From Paraburkholderia bannensis NBRC 103871 (GTDB lineage: Bacteria > Pseudomonadota > Gammaproteobacteria > Burkholderiales > Burkholderiaceae): a DNA stretch of 64,000 nt. This document shows, in pieces, positions 43,219 to 52,341 of this stretch (positions are counted from its first letter, which is position 1; each line of letters begins with the position of its first letter). Position numbers and translations under genes: made by a program. The DNA lies in the NCBI RefSeq assembly GCF_000685015.1, contig NZ_BAYA01000010.1:1-64000 (forward strand). Direction: 5' to 3'. The notes beneath the pieces are model-generated. The model was given only the letters and a program-made list of their open reading frames with translations, had not been told where the DNA came from and did no database searches.

Positions 43219-43935
43219 ATGCGCAGCCATACCCAGGAACCCGCCCCCGCAGAAGGCACGCTATTCAGCGAATCGACCTTCGATCGCGACGATCTCGTGC
43301 GCCTGCTTCGCGAATGCGGCGACACGCCGACCTTCGAGCAATGTGATTTCAGCGGTGAAGATCTTTCGCATCTCGACTTTCGGGGCGCGCGATTCACGCG
43401 CTGCAATTTCGGGCAAGCCGTGCTGGAGCACAGCGAACTCGCCAGGACGCGCTGGCTGGCGTGCAAAGGCGCCGGAGCGCGGTTTCGCTATGCCAACGCG
43501 AGCGACGCGCGCTTCTGCCAGAGCGACCTGAACAATACCGACTGGACTGGATCGAAACTCGCTTCGGCGACATTCACCGGCGTGAAACTGACGGGCGCGC
43601 GTTTTGTCGACGCGCGCACGCTCGGGCTGGTCTTTCACGATTCCCTGCTGGTCGGCGCAGACCTGCGCGGACTCTCGTTTCGCAAACAGACGCTCGAAGG
43701 ACTGAACTTCTCCGATGCGGATCTATCCGACTGCGACTTTCGCGATGCGGTTTTCGAAGGCGGCAGCCTGAGAAATGCATTGCTGCGAAACAGCAAATTC
43801 GATGGCGCCGATCTACGCTCGGTAGACCTAAGTGGTTTGCGGCTGGCCGACGTGCTGCAGCATCTCAAAGGCACGATTCTGTCCGTCGATCAGGCCGTGA
43901 TGCTGGTGGGCGATTGCGGCGTGCGGGTGATGTAA
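43219..43935 (+). CDS. Pentapeptide-repeat protein
   Basis: A 238-residue protein in which residues about 35-215 are built of A(D/N)LXX-type pentapeptides (FEQCDFSGEDLSHLDFRGAR, LNFSDADLSDCDFRDAVFEG). It should form a right-handed quadrilateral beta helix. Size and repeat pattern are like those of Qnr and McbG, which protect DNA gyrase from quinolones or microcin B17 by mimicking DNA, but many chromosomal pentapeptide proteins have other or unknown roles. GAGGAG before ATG 43219 supports the start. It is not in an operon. Confidence 0.88.
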   Translation: MRSHTQEPAPAEGTLFSESTFDRDDLVRLLRECGDTPTFEQCDFSGEDLSHLDFRGARFTRCNFGQAVLEHSELARTRWLACKGAGARFRYANASDARFCQSDLNNTDWTGSKLASATFTGVKLTGARFVDARTLGLVFHDSLLVGADLRGLSFRKQTLEGLNFSDADLSDCDFRDAVFEGGSLRNALLRNSKFDGADLRSVDLSGLRLADVLQHLKGTILSVDQAVMLVGDCGVRVM

Positions 43936-43966
43936 GCCGTCGGCTTGCGTCAGCTTATGGCGCCGT

Positions 43967-46480
43967 TTATGGCGCCTTGCTCGCACCGTCGGCGGTAAGT
44001 GTCAGTGTATGCACTGCCGGGCCTGGCAGAAACGGAGTCGCGTCGCCGTGCACCCATGCTTCGTGGCCTGCAATAAAGTACGGCGACAACGGATTGCCGG
44101 ACTGCCCGCCCGGCATTTCGAAGATCCCGTCCTTTTCACGTCCCGGCGAGACGACGAAACGCTCGGACGCACCAAAGGCGGGCAACTGCACGCGCGGCAT
44201 ATTGATGTCGCCTGGCAACGGGTCAGGCGGCGTGCTGAGCCAGCCACGCACCCACGGCAGCCACGTCGGCACCATCCGCGCAAACGGATGCGCGATGGCC
44301 GAGCGATTGCGCTCGCCCCAGCGCGCATCGGCGAGCTTCGTGCCAGGCGGCAGCTGCGCGATCGAGTGGTCGATGCGCTCCAGCATGAACGCCTGCCAGT
44401 CCTTGAAGCCGTTGGGTATCCATGCGTGATGATCGGCAAGCGTCTCCATCGTCGCGCCATTGCGCGTGTTCGCCGCGCGATAGCCAAGTTCAGGCGCAAG
44501 CGCGCCCAGTTCCTTGTCGAGCGGGCCGAACCACGCATCGTATAGCGAGAAATAGAACGCGCGCAGCAGCCGGTAACCAACGGCATCCACATCGGCGCGG
44601 CCATTCCAGCTCTCCACCAGCCGACGAAATTCCGCGCGCTCGGGATGGCCCTCCAATGCGCGCGGATCGAGTGCGTCGAGCGCGACCCGCCGCCAGTACT
44701 CGATCCAGAAAGCGCGGTCGTCCGTCTGCACCGCCAGCATGTCGTGAGCGCTTGCGTGCGGCAGCGCGAGCAGATCGTTGCGGATCTGCGTCGCACGCGC
44801 GCCGAGATCGGTACCCGCGTCGCCAATGCGCGCGACATCGGCCAGCGGCAGCGTGCGGTTATTCGCAGTCCAGAGGCGGCCCGCTGCTGGATCGACGCGC
44901 ACTGGATAGTCGCCGCTCGACCGATACCCTTGCCAGCCGGTATACGTGTCCGAACTAAACGGCATTGCGGCGAGCGCCGTCCCGGCCGCGCCTGCATCCG
45001 CGAAGCGCGGCAGCGGCCCGGCAAGCGTCCAGCCGATATGGCCCTGCGCATCGGCCACCGTGAAGTTCTGCGTGGGCACGCCGAAGGTCGAAGCGGCGTG
45101 CAAGGCATCCGCGACATGGGTGATGGCTTCGAGCTTCGCGAGATTCAGGTTGACCGCCTGCGGATCCTGCGCGACCCAATGCAACGCATAGGCACGCGTA
45201 CCCACGTCAAGCTGCGGCCCCCAGCGCGTCTGCATCACCGGCAGATCGACGCTCGCACCGCCTTTGACGCCAAGACGCTCATGGAGCACCTGCGCCTTCT
45301 CCCACGCGCCGCCAGGCACACGGTAACGCGATGGATCAGCGGGATCGCGCTGCAATTCGATCAGGTCGACGAAGCGTCCATAGCTGTTCGTGAACGCCCA
45401 CGCGATATGGCCATTGCTGCCCGCCACCACCAGCGGCGTTCCCGGCAAGCTGACGCCCGTGATGCGGCGCATGCTGCCATCGGGGGCGGGATAGACCATG
45501 GAGATCCGGTACCAGATATTCGGCAACGACAGGCCAAGGTGCATGTCGCTCGCGACCAGCGCACCACCATCCGTGGCGTGCGCGCCATCGACAGCAAAGC
45601 TGTTGCTGCCGATCATCCCCCCAACCGCACTAACCGCGCCCACGCTGCCGACGAAACCCGGCACGCTGGCCAGCCATCGCGAGGCTTGCGGCTCGCTGTC
45701 CGCAGCCCGATGCAGCGTTTGCAGCCACGGTGGCGATGCGGGCACGGCGAGCGACGATGCCGCTAACGCGTCCTCGGCATCGAGCGGTGCATCCCAATGA
45801 CTCGTCGCGGGCAACAGGAATGCGAGCAGGTCGGCGGGCAAGCGCTCGCGCAACGCCGCGCGCGACAGCACATGCCTAACCTGGTCGTACTGAAGATCGA
45901 AGTACATCGCATATACGGCAAGCAACGTGTCCTCGGCGCGCCATGACACTGGTTGCGTACGCAACAGCCAGTACTCGAACGGCCGCGCACGCAGCGAGCG
46001 CAGGCCATCATTGACGCCTGCCGTGTAGCGCTCGATCAGTTGCCGCTGATCCGCGGGCAACGCGGCCAGCGCAGCCTGGGCGTGGGCGCGAAAGCGCAAA
46101 GGCCGGTCGCGCCGATCCAAAGGCAGCGCGGCTGGCCCGATGAGCGCGCTCATTTCGCCAGCAGCCACGCGACGCAGCAGATCCATCTGGAAGTAGCGAT
46201 CCTGTGCGTGCAGAAACCCGCTCGCATACGCGACGTCGTCACGCGTGCGCCCCTGCACCGTCGGCACGCCGAACGCGTCGCGTTCGATCGTCACCGCTGC
46301 CGATAGCGGCGCCGCCCGCGTGCCATCCAGTTGCGGCAGGCTCGCGCGCAAAGTCAGCCAGGCGGCGAGCACGCCAGCAGCCACAACGACGATGACAACC
46401 CCTGGCAGAACGCGCCGCCAGGCGCGCCGCCGCTTGCGAGGAAAAGGCCCAGCAGGATCTTGATGGAATGTGCGCGACAC
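43967..46480 (-). CDS. Penicillin acylase family Ntn-hydrolase
   Basis: An 837-residue precursor of the penicillin G acylase/aculeacin acylase/AHL acylase family. An N-terminal membrane anchor (VLPGVVIVVVAAGVLAAWLT, residues 25-44) precedes the alpha chain (about 60-265), a linker and the beta chain, whose catalytic Ser292 follows Gly291 in GMIGSNSFAVDG. Self-cleavage at that bond activates the enzyme. Members hydrolyse amides of hydrophobic acyl groups, such as beta-lactams or acyl-homoserine lactones. Here it follows the deaminase operon by 131 bases on the same strand but is probably separate. Confidence 0.92.
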   Translation of the reverse strand: MSRTFHQDPAGPFPRKRRRAWRRVLPGVVIVVVAAGVLAAWLTLRASLPQLDGTRAAPLSAAVTIERDAFGVPTVQGRTRDDVAYASGFLHAQDRYFQMDLLRRVAAGEMSALIGPAALPLDRRDRPLRFRAHAQAALAALPADQRQLIERYTAGVNDGLRSLRARPFEYWLLRTQPVSWRAEDTLLAVYAMYFDLQYDQVRHVLSRAALRERLPADLLAFLLPATSHWDAPLDAEDALAASSLAVPASPPWLQTLHRAADSEPQASRWLASVPGFVGSVGAVSAVGGMIGSNSFAVDGAHATDGGALVASDMHLGLSLPNIWYRISMVYPAPDGSMRRITGVSLPGTPLVVAGSNGHIAWAFTNSYGRFVDLIELQRDPADPSRYRVPGGAWEKAQVLHERLGVKGGASVDLPVMQTRWGPQLDVGTRAYALHWVAQDPQAVNLNLAKLEAITHVADALHAASTFGVPTQNFTVADAQGHIGWTLAGPLPRFADAGAAGTALAAMPFSSDTYTGWQGYRSSGDYPVRVDPAAGRLWTANNRTLPLADVARIGDAGTDLGARATQIRNDLLALPHASAHDMLAVQTDDRAFWIEYWRRVALDALDPRALEGHPERAEFRRLVESWNGRADVDAVGYRLLRAFYFSLYDAWFGPLDKELGALAPELGYRAANTRNGATMETLADHHAWIPNGFKDWQAFMLERIDHSIAQLPPGTKLADARWGERNRSAIAHPFARMVPTWLPWVRGWLSTPPDPLPGDINMPRVQLPAFGASERFVVSPGREKDGIFEMPGGQSGNPLSPYFIAGHEAWVHGDATPFLPGPAVHTLTLTADGASKAP

Positions 46481-46611
46481 GGTTCACGGATGGCAGGACG
46501 AGGTGGACTGGCGGCGTGGCCCTTCGCTTGCCCTTCGGCCCAGCGCGCAACCGCATCATGCCATGCAGCGTGTTGAACTATCGTGTCACATGCCGCGACG
46601 CCATCATGCGC

Positions 46612-48066
46612 TCAAGTCTCTGCCATCAGCGCGCGCACAGCCGCACGCGCCTCGCGACCGAGCGCCTCCATATCGAGTCCCGGAATCGCATCGTCGGCCA
46701 CGACGCGGCTGCCCGCGGCAAACAGCGCTTTCAAAGCAGGCCGGCCGCCGCTCGCCACCGGGCCGATGGCCGGATCGTGCAAACCAAAGTAACGCGGATC
46801 GTCGAGCCGGTAGATCGCCAGGTCGGCGGGCGCGCCAGGCGCGATGCGTCCCAGCTCGTTCAAGCCCAGCACGTCCGCGCCACCCGCGGTGCCCCAGTGG
46901 ATCACGTCCTCCACGCTCGCCGCGTGCGCCCCGCCCTCGAAGGTGCCACCCGCATAGGCGGGTCGCGCCGCCATGCCCGCACGCGCGCGCTGGGCGAGCC
47001 ACGTCATGTGCACTTCGGAGATCATGTCGGCAGCTTCGTTGGAAGCCGCGCCATCCACGCCTATCGACACCGGCACGCCCGCCGCGGCAAGATCGTTCAG
47101 TGGACAGATGCCGCTGCCCAGGCGTCCGTTGCTTTGCGGACAGTGCGCCACGCCCGTGCGCGTCTGGCCGAGCAGCGCGATTTCGTCGGCGTCGAGCTTG
47201 ACGAGATGCGCGAACCAGACGTCGCTGCCGAGCCAGTCATGTTCGCCGCAGAACGCAACAGGCGAGCAGCCATGCATCGTTTGCGCGCTGTCCTGGTACG
47301 ACACGGTCTCCGACAGGTGGCTATGCAGACGCAAGCCGAGCCGCCGCGCAAACGCCGCGCTCTCGCGCATCTGCGCTGGCGAGATCGAATAGAGCACGGT
47401 GGTCGGCGCCATCGCGACACGCTGCATCGCGCGCGGCGACGGATCGTGATAGCGCGCGGCCAGGCGTTCGATATCGGCGAGATAGTCGTCGAAGGATTCA
47501 GGGCGCAACGCCGTAGGCAATTCGGCTTCCAGTTGGCGCGTGCGCGTCGCGCCGCCACGCAGCAGCACGAAACGCAGGCCCAATCGTTCGGCCTCCTCAA
47601 AGAGAATGGCGGAGCTGTCGAACGGCATCTGCGGGTAATAAAGATAATTGTGATCCGCGACCGTGGCGCAGCCCGAGCGCGCCAGCTCGATCAAGCCGAT
47701 GCGCGCCGCCAGACGAAAGCGCGCTTCGTCGAATCCCGCGCGAAAGCGATACGGTGTGGCGGCAAGCCACGGCGTGAGGCTCGCGTCGAGACCCGCGCGA
47801 TCACCCTTGAGCAGCGACTGGAACAGATGATGATGCGTGTTCACCCATGCCGGGTAGATCACGCAATCGGTTGCGTCCACAACCTGTTCGCCTGGCAGCG
47901 GCGCGAGTGCGCCGATCGCTTCGATACTGTCGCCGCGCAGGCGGATATCTGGGCCTTCGAGCCGCGTCGCTTCGCCCGCGCGCGGGTTGCCGCCCGTCAT
48001 GATCGCGGCCGCGTTGCGGATCAGCGTGGAAGCGTTGTTCGATGCTGTCGATGTAGTCGATGTCAT
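46612..48066 (-). CDS. Amidohydrolase, 8-oxoguanine deaminase / AtzB-like
   Basis: A 484-residue metal-dependent deaminase of the amidohydrolase superfamily. Metal ligands are in YPAWVNTHHHLFQSLLKGDR (HxH at 78/80), LRLHSHLSET, VAHCPQSNGRLGSGICPL and the aspartate of VSIGVDGAASNEAADM. This pattern is shared by 8-oxoguanine deaminases and hydroxyatrazine hydrolases. It removes an amino group from a purine or triazine-like ring. The gene is the last of an ABC-importer/Rieske operon, 34 bases after the permease, which implies that the imported compound is an aminated N-heterocycle. Substrate is inferred, not shown. Confidence 0.88.
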   Translation of the reverse strand: MTSTTSTASNNASTLIRNAAAIMTGGNPRAGEATRLEGPDIRLRGDSIEAIGALAPLPGEQVVDATDCVIYPAWVNTHHHLFQSLLKGDRAGLDASLTPWLAATPYRFRAGFDEARFRLAARIGLIELARSGCATVADHNYLYYPQMPFDSSAILFEEAERLGLRFVLLRGGATRTRQLEAELPTALRPESFDDYLADIERLAARYHDPSPRAMQRVAMAPTTVLYSISPAQMRESAAFARRLGLRLHSHLSETVSYQDSAQTMHGCSPVAFCGEHDWLGSDVWFAHLVKLDADEIALLGQTRTGVAHCPQSNGRLGSGICPLNDLAAAGVPVSIGVDGAASNEAADMISEVHMTWLAQRARAGMAARPAYAGGTFEGGAHAASVEDVIHWGTAGGADVLGLNELGRIAPGAPADLAIYRLDDPRYFGLHDPAIGPVASGGRPALKALFAAGSRVVADDAIPGLDMEALGREARAAVRALMAET

Positions 48067-48100
48067 AGGCTGTGCCTCGCCATAAAGGGATATACGCGCG

Positions 48101-48952
48101 TCACAGTTCGCTCTCGTGCCAGCCGCGCAGGCAGACACGCGACAGCCACACCGTGAGGCCAAACAGCACCACGCCCGTCACGGTGATGAGCAGGAGCGCC
48201 GCAAAAAGCCGTGGAATATTGAGCTGGAAGCCCGCTTGCAGGATCTGGTACGCAAGCCCTGCGCCGCTGCCACCCGTGCCCGCCACAAACTCGGCCACCA
48301 CCGCGCCGATCAGCGACAGTCCGCTGGAGATCCGCAGGCCGCCGAAAAAATACGGCAGCGCGCTCGGGATGCGCAAACGCACCAGCGTATCCCAGCGCGA
48401 TGCGCGATGGATGCGAAAGAGATTGATGAGTCCGGGATTCACGCTGCGCAATCCTAGCGCCGTATTGGAAATGACCGGAAACAGCGCGACGAGCATGGCG
48501 CACACCACCAGCGCCATCGTCGTGTCTTTCACCCAGATGATGATGAGCGGCGCAATGGCGACGACGGGCGTGACCTGCAACAGAATCGCATACGGGAAGA
48601 GACTCGCCTCCAGCAACGGACTCTGCACGAACAGCACCGCAATCGCAACGCCCAGCACGGTCGCCACCGCGAAAGCCAGCAAGGTGATCTTGAGCGTCGC
48701 GAGCAGGCTCGCAAACAGCAGCGGCCAGTCGATCACGAGCTGCTGCACGATCGCCAGCGGCGAAGGCACGAGATACGCGGGCACCGCGCCGAGCGTGCAC
48801 CACGCCTGCCACACCACGAGCATCACCAGCCCGACGCACCACGGCGCCAATGCACGCGCAACACCGGGGCGACGCAGCAACGGCACGCGCGTGGGCTTAG
48901 CGGTGACTTCAACCTTGCTTGCGCCATCGATACTCATTGATTGCCCGCTCAT
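48101..48952 (-). CDS. ABC transporter permease, SsuC/TauC/ThiX type
   Basis: A 283-residue permease with six membrane helices and the binding-protein-dependent loop NLFRIHRASRWDTLVRLRIPSALPYF. It belongs to the NitT/TauT group that imports small organic solutes such as taurine, nitrate, thiamine precursors and pyrimidines. The start overlaps the ATPase stop by four bases (48949-48952). Together with the ATPase and the NMT1-type binding protein it makes a complete importer. Confidence 0.93.
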   Translation of the reverse strand: MSGQSMSIDGASKVEVTAKPTRVPLLRRPGVARALAPWCVGLVMLVVWQAWCTLGAVPAYLVPSPLAIVQQLVIDWPLLFASLLATLKITLLAFAVATVLGVAIAVLFVQSPLLEASLFPYAILLQVTPVVAIAPLIIIWVKDTTMALVVCAMLVALFPVISNTALGLRSVNPGLINLFRIHRASRWDTLVRLRIPSALPYFFGGLRISSGLSLIGAVVAEFVAGTGGSGAGLAYQILQAGFQLNIPRLFAALLLITVTGVVLFGLTVWLSRVCLRGWHESEL

Positions 48953-49776
48953 GATTGCACCTCGCTGTGCGCCGGACTATCGGCGATGTTATGGGCTTCG
49001 AAATCCGATGCGCTATGTGCCTGCGAAATCAGCTTCGACAGCGCAACGCTATGCTCGACGAACGGCGCGCTGATACGCCACGCGTCGTCGCGCGCCGCTG
49101 GCCCTGCAATCGGCACGTCGGCGATCACCCGGCCTGGCCGCGCCTGCATCACGACCACGCGGCTCGACAGGAACACAGCCTCGTGAATGCTGTGCGTCAC
49201 GAACACCACGGTCATGGCGCGCCGCTGCCACAGCGCGCGCAAATCGCTGTCCAGACGATTGCGCGTGAATTCGTCGAGTGCGCCAAAGGGTTCATCGAGC
49301 AGCAGCAGATCCGGCTCGGTCACGAGCGCGCGAGCCAGCGACGCACGCATCTGCATGCCGCCGGACAATTCGCGCGGCCGCGCGCCGCCGAACTTGCCCA
49401 GCCCCACGCCTTCGAGCGCCTCGCGCGAACGCGCGCCCGCTTCGCGGCGCGGCACGCCCGCGAGATCGAGCGGCAGCCGCACATTCTCGGCGACGGTGGC
49501 CCACGGCATCAGCGTGGCTTCCTGGAATACGAAGGAAAGCCGCCGCCCCGGCGACCCCACGCCTGCGAACGGGCCGCCCCACCAGCGCAGGTGGCCGTGC
49601 GTCGGCGCTTCTATGCCCGCGAACATCTTGAGCAACGTGCTCTTGCCGCAACCCGAAGGCCCGAGCAGCGAGACGAACTCGCCCGCCTCGATATCGAGCC
49701 GCACATCGTCGAGCGCAACAGTGCCGTTCGGATAGCGCTTGTCCACGCGCTGCACGGCCAGCAGAGGAATCGACAT
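48949..49776 (-). CDS. ABC transporter ATPase, NitT/TauT type
   Basis: A 275-residue ATPase with Walker A LLGPSGCGKSTLLKM, signature LSGGMQMRASLARAL, Walker B LLLLDEPFGALD and H-loop VFVTHSIHEAVFL. ATG at 49776 follows AGGAG and lies two bases beyond the Rieske stop. It drives the permease encoded next to it. Confidence 0.95.
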   Translation of the reverse strand: MSIPLLAVQRVDKRYPNGTVALDDVRLDIEAGEFVSLLGPSGCGKSTLLKMFAGIEAPTHGHLRWWGGPFAGVGSPGRRLSFVFQEATLMPWATVAENVRLPLDLAGVPRREAGARSREALEGVGLGKFGGARPRELSGGMQMRASLARALVTEPDLLLLDEPFGALDEFTRNRLDSDLRALWQRRAMTVVFVTHSIHEAVFLSSRVVVMQARPGRVIADVPIAGPAARDDAWRISAPFVEHSVALSKLISQAHSASDFEAHNIADSPAHSEVQS

Positions 49777-49778
49777 AG

Positions 49779-50813
49779 TCACTCCTGAGGTTCGATGCGG
49801 AACACTTCGCGTTCGCCATGCGCTTCGAGCAATTGCAGCAGCATGCGACGCATCAGCAGGCCGGGTTGATCGGATTCCATGTGACATTCCTGCTGACGCC
49901 GCACGTCGATGCACGCGTCGTAATCGGTCGCCTCCAGGATGTCACGGTCTTCGTCCGTGATCGGGCGATCCCAGTCGATCAACTCCTGCGTCGAGCACGC
50001 CTGCTCGGTATCGTTGCGATAGAGCCATTGCGACAGCATGATCGAGCGGTCGTCGATCGGCGTCGCGCAGTTGTAGATGATGTGATGAATGCCGCTTGCC
50101 GGATACACGCAACCAAAGCGCCGCGCAAACGGCATGAACCAGCGATTGAGCAGATGGCGCTCGGTGATTTCCTCGGTCGTGCCGGTGATGCGATGGCTCG
50201 CGACGGGATTGCGCACGGGCACGTGCGTCTGCGCCTCGAATCCCCATTCGTGCGGCCGGAACTCGTATTTCGACGGCTTCGGACTGTCGAACAAGCCAAA
50301 ATTCGCCTTGTGCACGAAGCTGAAATGCGAGTTGTCGAAGGAGTTCTCCATCATGCGCAGCGGGCTCGTTTCCCAGCGCTCATAGAACTGCAGGATGCGC
50401 CGATAACCGGGAGCCGTTTCTTCGGGAAACTCGGGAATCGGCTGAAGCGGTTCGTCTAGCGCGACCCACGCATAGCCGTAGCGTTCTTCGCAACGATACG
50501 CGTCGACCACGGCGCGTGACGGAATCGCCGTGCCGTTGCTTTGCGGAATCTTCACGCAACGTCCGCTGCAGTCGTATGTCCAGCCGTGATAGCCGCAGGC
50601 GATATTGCCGTCCGCGTCGACAAAGCCCTTCGAGAGTTTCGCCGTGCGATGGCAGCAGCGATCGCGCAGCGCATGCGGTTTGCCGTCGGCGCCGCGCCAG
50701 AGCACGATCGGCACACCCAGCAGCGTGAATGGCTGGGGCCCCGCGTCGAGCTGCGACACCGGCATGATGGCGTACCAGAAGCGGCGCAGTACCTTCTGTT
50801 GCGTAACAAGCAT
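49779..50813 (-). CDS. Rieske non-heme iron oxygenase, demethylase-like
   Basis: A 344-residue oxygenase component. The Rieske 2Fe-2S ligands are C53xH55 in DRCCHRTAKLSKG and C73GYH76 in ACGYHGWTYDC. The mononuclear iron motif is ENSFDNSHFSFVHKANFG. Length and N-terminal pattern resemble vanillate O-demethylases and the NdmA/B caffeine N-demethylases, where the substrate loses a methyl group. No reductase gene adjoins, so electrons must come from elsewhere. It lies between the binding protein and the ATPase of an importer and before a purine-type deaminase, suggesting oxidative attack on an imported methylated or ring-substituted N-heterocycle. Confidence 0.9.
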   Translation of the reverse strand: MLVTQQKVLRRFWYAIMPVSQLDAGPQPFTLLGVPIVLWRGADGKPHALRDRCCHRTAKLSKGFVDADGNIACGYHGWTYDCSGRCVKIPQSNGTAIPSRAVVDAYRCEERYGYAWVALDEPLQPIPEFPEETAPGYRRILQFYERWETSPLRMMENSFDNSHFSFVHKANFGLFDSPKPSKYEFRPHEWGFEAQTHVPVRNPVASHRITGTTEEITERHLLNRWFMPFARRFGCVYPASGIHHIIYNCATPIDDRSIMLSQWLYRNDTEQACSTQELIDWDRPITDEDRDILEATDYDACIDVRRQQECHMESDQPGLLMRRMLLQLLEAHGEREVFRIEPQE

Positions 50814-50851
50814 CCTGTTTCTCCTCTTGCGAATTCATTCACGCGCGACGC

Positions 50852-51859
50852 TCAGGGCATGACCTTGAGGTTGTCGACGAATTTAAGTGTGTAGGCGCTG
50901 CGATAGTCGGTGTCGGACTTGAGCAGCCCGGCTTGCACCATGTAGTCGTAAGTGCGTTTCCAGCGCGCGTCGGTCATCGCGCCGATGCCGAGCGTGGACG
51001 CATCGCCGCCCGTGATGAGGCGCAGTTTCTTCATTTGCGCCACGCCGTAAGCCAGTTGCGCGTCGCTCATCTGCGGGTTGTCTTTCTTGATGAGCGCGTT
51101 AGCCGGAGCGGGATCGTTGAGATAGCTCTTCCAGCCTTCCATCGACGCCTTCACGAACCGCGACACGAGATCGGGCTTGTTTTGCAGGGTGTTGCGCATC
51201 GTCACGATGGTGGTGTTGTACGGCGGATAGCCCGCATCGGCGAACAGGAAGAAGTGCGTCTTCATGTGCGCCTGATCGGCCTGGAATGTTTCGGAGGTGG
51301 GATAGGCCTGCATGGCGACATCGCGATCCGCAAAGAACGGTTGCAGGTTGAAGGTATAGGGACGCGCCTGCGCGTCGTTGTAGCCGTACTTCGCCCGCAG
51401 CCAGGGCCACCAGCTCGTGCGGCCCGAACCGGCGACGAGAATCGTCTTGCCCTTGAGGTCGGCAAGCGTTTTCACATCGTCGTGCGTCAGCATGCCTTGC
51501 GGATCGAACTGAAACGATGCGGCCACGGTCGTCACGGGAATCTTCGACTCCACCGCGGAGAGCACCTGAAAGTCGTAACCGAGAATGAAATCGGCCTGGC
51601 CGCCCGCCAGCAGTTGCAGCCCATTGACCTGCGGGCCGCCCATGCGGATCGTCACATCGAGACCGTACTTCTTGTAGATCCCGGTAGCGACGGCCTGATA
51701 GAAACCGCCATGTTCGGCCTGCGCGTACCAGCTCGTTAGCAGCGTGACGTGATCGTCGGCGCGGGCGAGGCCCGGCAACGCCGCAACAAGGATCGTTGCG
51801 CACGCACTGAAAGAACGCGCGAGCCGAAGCCAGCGCGAAACGCGAAGCAGATTGCTCAT
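50852..51859 (-). CDS. ABC transporter substrate-binding protein, NMT1/THI5-like
   Basis: A 335-residue periplasmic binding protein. Residues 1-34 are a signal peptide (ending PGLARA). The mature part starts VTLLTSWYAQAEHGGFYQAV, a sequence typical of NMT1/THI5-like proteins that bind pyrimidines, thiamine precursors and related heterocycles. ATG at 51859 puts the signal peptide at the N-terminus; an ATG at 51982 has a better ribosome binding site (AAGGAG) and would add 41 residues, including an in-frame five-residue tandem repeat. It is the first gene of the Rieske/deaminase operon. Confidence 0.9.
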   Translation of the reverse strand: MSNLLRVSRWLRLARSFSACATILVAALPGLARADDHVTLLTSWYAQAEHGGFYQAVATGIYKKYGLDVTIRMGGPQVNGLQLLAGGQADFILGYDFQVLSAVESKIPVTTVAASFQFDPQGMLTHDDVKTLADLKGKTILVAGSGRTSWWPWLRAKYGYNDAQARPYTFNLQPFFADRDVAMQAYPTSETFQADQAHMKTHFFLFADAGYPPYNTTIVTMRNTLQNKPDLVSRFVKASMEGWKSYLNDPAPANALIKKDNPQMSDAQLAYGVAQMKKLRLITGGDASTLGIGAMTDARWKRTYDYMVQAGLLKSDTDYRSAYTLKFVDNLKVMP

Positions 51860-51883
51860 GGAGAGACTCCGGGTGCTGTGGGG

Positions 51884-51913
51884 AATGACTGGACGAAGAA
51901 TGACTGGACGAAG
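51884..51913. repeat. 15-bp perfect tandem duplication
   Basis: AATGACTGGACGAAG at 51884-51898 is repeated exactly at 51899-51913. Fifteen is a multiple of three, so an upstream start at 51982 stays open through it and would read a repeated RPVI(L/P). Confidence 0.9.
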
Positions 51914-51999
51914 CCGGGCCGCGATGCGCAAGGGCACCGCTTCGATGTCGACAACGGGGGAATTCGTGTGGGGCCACTGCATCGCTCGCTCCTTGTTGG

Positions 52000-52017
52000 C
52001 GGAACCGGACGGTTCCG
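52000..52017. promoter_or_regulatory. Palindrome upstream of the NMT1-type binding protein
   Basis: CGGAACCG, two bases and CGGTTCCG form an 8-bp perfect dyad, 18 bases before the possible start at 51982. It is a candidate operator for the operon; no regulator gene adjoins. Confidence 0.45.
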
Positions 52018-52341
52018 TTCAAACGCCGATCGACGATCGACGTGGGCGCACGATGCGCCCCAAGAGCAATGCCCCACGTTACCGGCTGCCTCAATGGCCG
52101 TGCCGGTCGCTAGCCGCTTCTACTCTGTGCCCTGCTTTAAGCGAGCTTCGTGCCAGTTGTGCGCGAAGCCCGTCTTTTGCGGTGTTTTTGCAGTACCGCC
52201 CGTGCTTTGCGGCAACGCGTTCACGCCGCTTGCTTCCACGTCCGCACCGCGACGCGGCAACCTCGCACCACGAGCGTGCGCGCATGCCCTCTTAAAGCAA
52301 CGCCCGGGACAACGACCACGCGTGCACGGAGGAACATGCAA

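Larger units (their letters stand above)
51860..52341. other. Intergenic region upstream of the heterocycle operon, 480 bp
   Basis: Holds the promoter of the binding-protein gene. It contains a 15-bp tandem duplication (51884-51913), a GC-rich palindrome (52000-52017) and, on the minus strand, an ATG with AAGGAG at 51982. The rest shows nothing recognisable. Confidence 0.55.
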
